Source: Chloromonas sp. AAM2 (lineage: Eukaryota > Chlorophyta > Chlorophyceae > Chlamydomonadales > Chlamydomonadaceae). Taken from it: a stretch of DNA of 17,331 nt. The notes beneath the pieces are model-generated. The model did not search any database and was not told the origin of the DNA. It saw nothing but the letters and a program-made list of their open reading frames with translations. A program made the translations under genes and the position numbers. The DNA is taken from NCBI GenBank assembly GCA_004335635.1, contig QAXH01005736.1, forward strand, positions 2,243-19,573, written 5' to 3'. Positions 1-9,600 of the stretch are shown piece by piece; positions within the stretch are counted from its first letter, which is position 1; each line of letters starts with the position of its first letter.

Positions 1-483
1 GAGTCTCAAATAGACTGCTTCGCAAGTGCTTGTATCGCTGGAAGTCCGTGGCTGTCGTTTTTCAAACCGTCGAAGGTCGCGATTATCGCTCGACGCGTGA
101 TAACGATGCGATAGGCGGTGTCGTTGAGGTCTGCTTAACGAGACTGCATACTCGGTTTATGGAATTCTGGGGACTTCGACCCCGCGGTCCAACCAACTTA
201 ACCATTGGGAGGCAGGAATACACTAGGGACGTTATGGAAAAAACCGTTGGAAAAAACAATAGTACGGGGGCAACAAGATAATAGATGATGAGATTACCAG
301 TAATGATGCAGGTAAGATAGGAAGGCGCCATAAGTAGCGAGAGTGAGGGATACGAGCAGGACGCCTGTACCGCACCAATCTTCCCACAAACCAGCTAACC
401 AAACAACGTATCCCATCACACCGTTCAACGTAACACCCCTATTCAACTAACTAACCAAGTAACTGACCAACCAACTAACTTAC
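1..483. other. Unassigned left end, probably intron
   Basis: By position this is intron of the minus-strand PLAT gene, whose donor is at 483-482. No PLAT continuation exon was found on either strand. A TAAC/CAAC-rich pyrimidine-poor stretch covers about 395-480. Bases 60-250 have a different texture from the neighbouring introns (CG-richer, no CATG repeats), and an open frame of 83 codons on the plus strand has no feature I recognise. Confidence 0.4.
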
Positions 484-642
484 CGCTCCCCGTGTGAAGC
501 GCATCTTCTTCAAGGCATCGTTGAACCTCGGCACCGGCACCTCGGTGCTCCCCTCCGTCCCGACCAGGGTGATGAGCACTCGGCTGGCGTTGGTGCCGCC
601 CCCGGCCACCGCACCCGTCTCGATCAGCAGCGTGTAGGAAAC
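484..642 (-). CDS. Exon 18 of the EF-hand/PLAT gene, start of PLAT/LH2 domain
   Basis: 53 codons, phase 0, acceptor ACTGCAG, donor GGAGCG|GTAAGT. It encodes VSYTLLIETG, a Gly-Gly-Gly-Thr turn, RVLITLVGTEG and ends MRFTRGA. These match the first strands of a PLAT/LH2 beta-sandwich: the YxxxxxTG strand, GT turn, VxIxLxG strand and the FxRG motif. About half the domain is present; the rest must be in exons beyond the window. Confidence 0.8.
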
Positions 643-3600
643 CTGCAGTGTAAGGGACACACGGTCATGCTGCAAATTCGTTTCTGCGTGCCCGCCTTCC
701 TCAACCTCTTTCCCCCTGCGCCTCACGCTTTCCCCCCGTTCCTCCGCACGTGCCTGACTGGCCCCCACAGTGACAACCAGAGCGTAACCCTACGCCAAGT
801 TTTCCTGAGCCTCAACTTCTCCATCCTTGCCCCGCTCCTCCATACATACGTGCTAGAAAAGCCCGGTCCGTGGAATTGATACGCCTAGTAATAATGATAT
901 GCTGACAGTGACAAATCCAAGCTCCTTTGCAGATCCTTTCCTCCGCACATACCTGGCTCCGGCCCGTCGTCACAGCGGGAGCACTAGACTCAGACTCAGC
1001 CACAGATGCACCCTCCTCCTTCTCCCCTCTGCGCGCCTCACTGCCTGCCTCGCTGCTTGCTCGTGATGCGCTGGCGCTCTTTCCATCTTCAGACTCAGCA
1101 GCGGCAGCAGCGACCTTCTCCGCCGCGCGGGCAAAGAGCGGGTGCGATGCGGAGCGGTTACTGGAGCGGTTACTGCGCACGCTGCTTGCGTCTGATGCGC
1201 GGCGTTGGAGTAGGTTGGTGAGGTGGGGAGTTGGGTCGGCTGACTTGGTGGGCTCGGCGGGTTCGGGTTCGTCAAGTTTTGACCCCTGCAGACCACGTCG
1301 CAGCCACAGTCAACAATCGGCAACGTTGATGCTACAGATCACAGTCTTATGTACAGCGGACATCTGATGCCTGTAAAACGTAGCACGAGCGCAAGTACGC
1401 TGCAAGGCAAACCCCGCAGCCAGAGTGTTCAACCGCAGGAAGCATTTCAGTGCGCCCCTCCACATGCGCGAGGTTGCCCGTCAAACATGCGCGACATCAC
1501 CCGTCAACATGCGCGAGGTCATACGGCTACGAGCTTGGCCGCACCAGCATATGCATGGTGTTTTTGTTCAGGTGCATGGGGCAGGTCATTTTGTAGCTGT
1601 TGATAAACGCAGCGAGCATCTATTCAGGTGTTTTTCAGTGCAGACGACTTCCTCCGCATGAACTGTCCCAGAACTGGCAAACATCTTCTTTTTGTTTGGG
1701 CTCAGCCGCTTTCTACTGAAAATGACCCTATCAAGGTTTGCTATTGGCATGGATTTGTACGCTCTGTCGTACCTGTACATGCTCCCACAGCATTGGCCAC
1801 GTGAACTCATCCTCGCTGTTTAGCTCCAACCCGTGAAGGTGGGCCAGCAGGGACCTGGATACACACACAAGCAAGGGGGGCCGATTGGGAAACTGATATC
1901 GGTGGTAACAAGCAACAGTGCTTGCTACCCACAGAAACCAGGTCAAGCGCATGAACAGATTTCAGGAATGGGGCTCTTTGGCCAAACTTGCTGAGGCTCA
2001 GAATAACAGGTAATACAAGCACAGCAGCAGATTCTGCTATCCTAAACTGAATTCAAAGCTCAGTATTGGCTTGGTTTCGGTACCTTGCAAACGTATCTAT
2101 GAGTTCAAATCAGGGTCTGTATCTCTGCACATTCCATCTTGGATGTGAATGCCTTACCTCAGCTCTTGCAGCGTTAGTGCAGGCATGAAGGCCTTGAAGA
2201 ATGCCCTTAGGCCCGGCAGCTGCACGCCTGCCTCCCCGGCCGCACCGCCCTCAAACCCTTTAAAGAGCCGAGACGCACGCTCCTGAGTGCAGAACATGTT
2301 CGATGACCTGATGACCAAGCCAACTGTCAACTGACGGTTACAGTGAGCAGATGGCGTGCTAACAAACCCCGGTTTGCGTCAACAATTGGAACGTCCCTCA
2401 TCTGCCCACAGAATCTGCCCACCCGTGCGCCATTCACCTTGCTTTGCTGCATGGCTGCCCCCACGCGTGACAGGAGGTCTTGCATTGAGTCTGCCTTGCC
2501 CTTGACACTGCTGTGCAGCGCGGCAGCATCCTGCATATTGCCACAATACAAGCTTAACCATACAAGCCTTGGCAAGTGTAACTGCTTCAGGTACGGCTTT
2601 GGGCCACCGCGTCATGCCTGCTGTTGGTGTGGAGCTTTGGTGTGGAGCTTTGGTGTGAAGCTTTGGTGTGGAGCTTTGGCGTTTGCAGGCTTGCTGTGCA
2701 GGTTTTGTGTGCAGGTTTTGTGTGCAGGTTTGGTGTGCAGGTTTGTTGTGCAGGACGGCACTAGGCCAGTGCTAACAAAACAACATGGGAATCGAGCAAG
2801 TGAGGGCTGATAACATCCAACGTTTAGCGAGTGGCAGTAGTAGTAAACGGGATACTGAGTAGTGGGATGCTTTGCATACAGCTATCACGTAGTGAGTGGT
2901 GGCCACCGACCTGCACTGCTTGTTCCAGCTCGCCAAAGGTGACATCGCCATTGCCATCATAATCCAGCATAACCTGGAGGATTGAGACAAAGTGTGATGC
3001 TTGGGGTGTGAAAAACGTGTGATAAGACGATGTTGTTAAGCGTGTGCTGAACGTGTAAACGCGGTGGAGACTTCAACTGACACACTAACTTCGCTTGTGC
3101 AGACGTACAGACGATGTGTCACCCAGCGCGCACACGTCCATACATGCCCCTTTCCTTACCCACACCCACTCTCACCCTCTGCCTAACTCTCACACACACC
3201 TGTAGATATCTGTGTTCCCTCTCGCTGGCCCGACCCAGGATGGCCGTGACAAACGACCGCAGCTCGCCGGGGTTCAAACAACCATCACCTGCAAGCATGC
3301 ATTACACATCAAATTCTACAGGGTTGTTTTCACAGCAAGCCATAAGCCGTGCGGTTATTTCTGCGTCACAAGCATGTCATCCAAAGCAACAAAGTGGTCC
3401 AAGACCATGGGCAAGGATAAAGTGCAATTACACGTGGTCCCCAAAGTGGAGTAGCGTGAAGATGGAGAGCCCAAGTGCGAGTGCTGCAGCCGATGTATGA
3501 TCTTACGAACTGTGTGGCAGGTAGCCCACCATAACACCAAATCTATTCCGTGAAGGCTTACCATTGGTGTCGAACCTGTCGAACAGAGCCTGCAGGCTGA

Positions 3601-6600
3601 CGTTGCGCTTGCGCTGATAGCTGGACAGGCCCAGGAGCAGTTCGGACACCTGGCGGGCAGCAGGCGGCAAAGCAATGAATGATCACCATTGCACAGGCAG
3701 GTCGTGCCAAATCAGTCAGTACCGAAAGTCGGTCAGTGGCGTAGCGCAAGTTAATCAGTTATCGACAACTGCATTTTATACCATTTTTATCATCGTGAAC
3801 AGACCGACACGGAGCATATAACCAACACTGTGTGACAAGTAAGCCGAGTTTACAGGCCATCAACAGCATCGCCCGGGCAGCGCATGTAGGCGGCAAAAGG
3901 ATAGAGCATGCTTCAACCACACAGCGCGGGACAAAGCATGCCATCGTTCACGTGTGATATGTGAGCAGCCGCGTCTACGAGGTGTCGACGGAAGAGTTAT
4001 CACAGTTTCAGACATGAACGTCCCGTTGTCGCACGGCCTTCTATCGGAAATGCATGGAACATCAACATCAACATCTGCATTTGCATTTGCTGCACCGAAT
4101 ATTATCGTTCCTTGCATGTCCTGTCCGGCCCTGTCACCTGTATGCGCCGATCGGTCGTGTCCTCCTCTTCATGGCTGCCGGCCTCGCTCTTGTCCTCCCA
4201 TACAGACCCCTGCGATGCAGCAGCGTGACGCGACACAGGTTTGTCTGCACACGCACGGTCGGTTCTGGGTAATAATTCTCACGTCTCATGCCAGATTCTC
4301 ACGGTGCCCGTTCAGATACTGTGATGTACGCCCAGCGAGCAGAGATGAAAATGTGCAAGTAAGTTATGGTCTTGCGTTCATTTGCGACCGGCTTCTGTAC
4401 ACACCGGGCCAGGTCAGATAGATATAGATTAGACAGTCAGGGTGATACAATGCCGTACCTCGTTATTCCTATTCTCCTCATTCTCGCTCTTTTCAGTGTC
4501 CTCGGGAATATCCTCATATTCTTCGGGGACTGTGGATGGGCGGCTGCGCAAGGATGCCTCTTCAGCCATCGCGGCGCGATTCCGCTCCTGGGATTCGTTG
4601 ACGAGCTCCCAAGCCGCGGCGGAGGGCGGTTCCGAGGAGTAGAGAGGATTGGACTTCGCGAGCACAGCAGGGGGGAACAGGATGGATCAGTCGTCGAGGA
4701 ACAGATCACGTTGGAATCTGTTAAAATAGCGCTATGGATGGCTATGCCGGTCGTGGCACTTCTCTGGTTTTCAGGGCTTGCCGGCTTAGCAGGGCAAACA
4801 GGCTGCCCCAAAGGCCTACTGGCAGACTCAACCTTTCCACCCTCTACATGCATCACATGCTGTACCTCAACAAATTTTGAGATACGAATGCACTTAGTAT
4901 GTTGGTCAATGTCACTCCAACACGCTCTCAGGATGTGTCTGTTGGCCCAGAGTTGTTCATTGTTTCGTGCGTCCTTGGCTCTCGACAGAAGCATATAATT
5001 TGCAGTGCAGCAGCAGGTGGCCACCTGTCTGTTTGCACCTTCAAGCGTTCAAGACGTACAGACAACACTGACTGGTAAGGATGACTGTGACAGATAGCGG
5101 AACCCCAGTGGTGCTCGGCGTGCGGCGACATGTCGCTCACCTCGGCTGTCATATCGTCCAGGCCGTCCGACGCGTCCCGTGGCCCCAGGCCCCGGCCGGT
5201 CAGTCTGTCCACCTCCGCGACCAGGGTGGCGGCCACGTCCGCGAGGCTCTCCATCTCAACCAGTGATAGCATGTCGGACGCAACCCTGCGGCCATCATAG
5301 CGCACATATGTCACACACACCGCAAGCTGGACAATAGAAGGATGCGACCTGGCACACTCAGAGCGGCACATCCAGCAAACTATTCAAGCTACTAGCTCGT
5401 CTGTAACGCAGTCGAGTCTTGCGTACAGGAAGAGAACGGTGCAACAAAGCAAGGCGACCTGTGTACAGGCAACCTCTGATGTTGCTCGCCAAGGTTTAGC
5501 TCGAGAAGAGGACGCGACCAGGAAGAAGAGTGAGCGGCGAGGCCAGCCCCACTCACATATCCGGTGTGAGGCACCGCATGCTGCGAATCTGCACCGCCAG
5601 ACCGTCCACGAGCTGGACCAGATCGGGTGGCGGCATGGGCCCTCTGGCTAGCCCTGTGGCCTCATCCACTGCAGGGTATGAGCCAGGCAGGCCCTGAAGC
5701 TCCATGGCCAGCCTGGGGCGGACAAAGCAATATGCACAATGATGATCAACGAACGGGCACAATCATAGTCACATTTGCGTGGCTCTGGCAAATCCATACA
5801 ATTGCTCGACAAATCTACGTGCTTGCCGACACGGGAACCCTAGCGAGCCTAGCATCCTAGCAAGTGACAACTAAGACTTTATGAATGCACAACAAATGAA
5901 AGGCCCTGGAACAGCGCCTGGAATCGTGCACTCGCAGTATAGACGACCCTGTGTTGGCGGGTCGGTCCCACGTGTGCCACCAAACTTATAACTAAATCTG
6001 TTATCAACACTACTCACTTCTTGAGATGTGCACGGATGGCTCGCAGGACGGACCCTGAGCCTGTTGTTGCGGGATTGCGTGCGCCCTGGCGCTCCAACTC
6101 CTCCATGTCTAGGCCGGGACGGAACATAACCCTGCAGTGCATACGAGCCAGGGGTGGTTGACGCCAAGACACAGGGGGACGCAGCACAGGAGGAGGGATC
6201 TGACAGTTTCTGCTACCGACTACAGCCCCTGCAGCTCAGCACAGCAGCTGTTGCTCCTGCTGGTAGTGGTAGGCACTACCAGGCGCAACCGTACACAACG
6301 TACCACGCCCAAAGCACACACCACCCACCCTAACCCCTCCTCCACCACCAGTCCCAGGCACACATCACCCTCCTTCCTGCCCGCTGCATCACCCACCACC
6401 AACTCCACACCCGCACCCTGCCCCTCCGCCTCTACCCCAACGACTCAGGCCCGGATAACACTGTACGAAGACAGTTCGTGACTGTTGCAGTGATCGCACA
6501 GTATCAACGCCGCCACAGCAGCGATGCGATGAAACGGCCTCTACACACAGATTGACTTAGGACTGCATAGACCCACTTGAGCAGCTGTGCCTGTGAGAGC

Positions 6601-9600
6601 AGCGCCGTGTGCGCTTGGCGCAGCGAGTCGAGCGTCTCGCGGTACCGTGCACGGCTCAAGCTGCCGGTGGCGTCAATGCGCACCGGGGGCTTGGGCACAC
6701 CTGCAAAGGGGTACACATACAATTGTATACGATTGTCAAGAAAATTATGATGACAATAACAATAACAACAATGACAGCAATAAATAATGTACTACAGACA
6801 TCCACCATGTGAGGGGGCACAGCGGCGAGGGGTTATATACGATTGTACATTGATTGATTGAACATCAAATACTACACCGGAAGCATCTCAAGCGCGCTTG
6901 CGCACAACAATCACACATACTGCAAGGCTGCATCCCGCTAAAACCTGTCCTTTCACACCCCTGATCACACGGAACAATGGCTGCGGAAAGACGCCCCTCA
7001 GCCGAGCTTCTTGACCACTCAATCCCACCATACGAAGAAATCTGTAAGCGATACTCTTTACTCTCATAAATTCTGCGCTCACTGTTCTTGTAGGCCGACA
7101 GATATACACTCACGGTTTCCTTGTTTGAGGTACTCTTTCAGCGTAGTGACTGCCTGCTCGGCCTGCGCCCTGGCCTGTTCCGCCATGCCCTGGCTGGCGC
7201 TCAGCCGAGCCATCAGGCCCTCGTTGGTCCTGTGCTGCCTCTGCACCTCGTCGGTTAAGGCGGACACCTGTGACTGAAGCTCGGAGGTCTTGGTGGCCCT
7301 GTGAGCATACAGGTAATCAAAAAGAAGCAACTTAACGTGGCCAAACGTAATCCTCTAATGCTAGTGGAACATTGAGAAGCGTTAGTGTTGGGGACGGAAG
7401 ACAGAAGCCCACAATCTGCCATCCTCGGTTATCATAACCATGACATTGTTCACACCCTCATTGCTGATACCCCATTCTAAACGCGGGTTCCCTTCCAGTC
7501 AACGCTTCTGCCATGGCACCGTCCCTACCTGGTGTTCATCTTTGCGGCTGTGAGCTCCTGGCTCAGTTTATCGCGCTCTTCTGTGACTGCCTTGACCTTG
7601 TCCCGCAGTTTTCCCACCAGTGCGGTGGTTTCTGGGGAGCGGTACATTTGACTCAGACCCTGGGTGGCGCTCAGCTCCCTGCAGGCACACACACATATGT
7701 ACATGTTGTTGCGTGATTTTTTGCACACACCCTTACTTTTTCTGTTGCGCAGGATTGGTCAGAACAGTGTCCAGCCTCGTCTCTTAAGACATGCCCTGCA
7801 CACATGCGGTTGTTGATGCTGTGGGAGTACATACAGATGCGGCTGGGCTCATGCGCCCCCTTCATTTGCACGTCTGTCCAGCTAGCATTTGCTTTTCAAC
7901 AAGGTTAACATTCTCGACAAGGTTATTATTCTCAGCAAGGTCAGTATTCACCCATGTGATTGGAACACATGCAGTGCTGATGGCCCAACCGCTGTCACCC
8001 ATGTGATTGGAACACACACAGTGGTGAAGGCCCAACCGCTGTCACCCATGTGATTGGAACACATGCAGTGGTGATGGCCCAACCGCTGTCACCCATGTGA
8101 TTGGAACACACACAGTGGTGAAGGCCTAACCGTTCTCAACCTCATGTGCTTGGTGCTTCCCAATTGTTGCAGGCGCATAATGCATTATGGGATGCACCCA
8201 CCACGAGGTACTCAGGTTAGTTGACTTTTTTAATACCACCTGAAACTGAAACTGCCCAGATACCTGCCAGTCATCTGCAGATACCTCACCTCTCTTTGTT
8301 GTTGAGCAGTTCTTCTGCCTTGCCCACATTGCTCTTGGCCAGCAGCAGTTGGGCCGCCAACCGACGTTTCTCCGTCATCAACTGCCTGTGCTCCTCTTGG
8401 AGACGAGTGAGGGCCTCCTTGGTCTGAGAGTGGAAAGTGAGGGACACATGAGTGTGTGAGAGACTGTGTGTGTGTGGGTTGGAAACTGTTGTGTCTTTGC
8501 TCTGGCGAGCCCATGTGCAGTCACTGCCTGGTGTGCCCGTTGCCTTGGATTCCCACATAACATGTCCTTCCAACTGCTTCAAACTGCCATTATCCCCTCA
8601 CCTCACGCCGAGTGCTACAGCATTGTGTGAGAATTATGCTCGTGCAATGCTCACGCAGCCCAGCTACCTAGAACTCCTTGATCAGGCAAAGTAGACCATA
8701 GAGTTGTACCTGCCATGCCTTCTCACAGCCTTCTCACACATATGCACAACTGCACAAGCCCAGTTGATGATTCTTAACAGGCCCATGTGCACATGCATGG
8801 GCCCATGCTATGGACACATCTGCACGGATCCAGCCCATGCGCCCATGCACGAGCCCACCCCATGCACAACTCCGCATGATTTCAGTCCATGCACACATGC
8901 GTGAGCCCACCCCTTGCACACCTGTATGGGTTCAGATGCCCCAGCTGGACTCCTTCAATTCATTTCATGCGCACATGCAGGTACCCTCCCCATGAACGAG
9001 CCAGCCCCATGCACGTGCCCGACCCATGTGCACGGGCCAACCCATGCACATAAGCCCAACCAATGAACACAAGCTCAACCCATGCACGAGCCCACCCCAT
9101 GTGCACACCTGCATCAGCTCGCTGGCCAGGTCCTCAGGCGCCCTCCTTGCTAACGCTTGCGCATGGTGCTTCAATTGTCTTGGCTGCAGCCCCACCAGCC
9201 TTGCATTGGCACTGTTAGGCCGTGGCAAGGCTGTTGTCCCGGACCTCAGGCGAGGTGCACTCTGCGGCCTTGCCCGCTCTGCATCGCCACTGCCTCTGCT
9301 GAAGTGATCTGAGGCCTGGTTGAGGGACTCTAGGGCCCATGCGTGTTTGGGTGCTACGCCCCAGCCGTTGTCTGGTAGTAGAGCTGAAAGGGTACCAACG
9401 TTGTTGAAACCGTCGCCACCAGCAGCACCTGTACCGCCCTGGCCGGCACTGGCACCTCCATATGCCCTGCGCAGTGAAATGTATGCAGAAACGTGCATAT
9501 TAGGTTGGCAAGGGTGCCTCACGTTGCTTGTTCAAAGCGGCTTGACACGCTTACCCTAACTCAACCCTAACCCAAGCCTAGGTGGCGCAGCTTGCATGAA

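Noticed and set aside
60..250. A tRNA or spliceosomal RNA gene at the left end
   Set aside because: A GGGGACTTCGACCCC hairpin and a GACTGCATA stretch gave a passing resemblance, but there is no matching acceptor stem, no ATACTTACCTG start and no convincing Sm site in place.
4366..5024. Long overlapping open frames on both strands (210 and 195 codons)
   Set aside because: The real exons here are 4459-4653 and 5141-5285 in another minus-strand frame; these frames have low-complexity or mixed composition and no family features.
7950..8137. CRISPR array
   Set aside because: Units are directly adjacent with no unique spacers, and the sequence is eukaryotic intron.
8965..9522. A 185-codon open frame as a stand-alone gene
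   Set aside because: Its middle is exon 2 of the minus-strand gene; both ends translate intron, including the CATG-type repeats after the donor.
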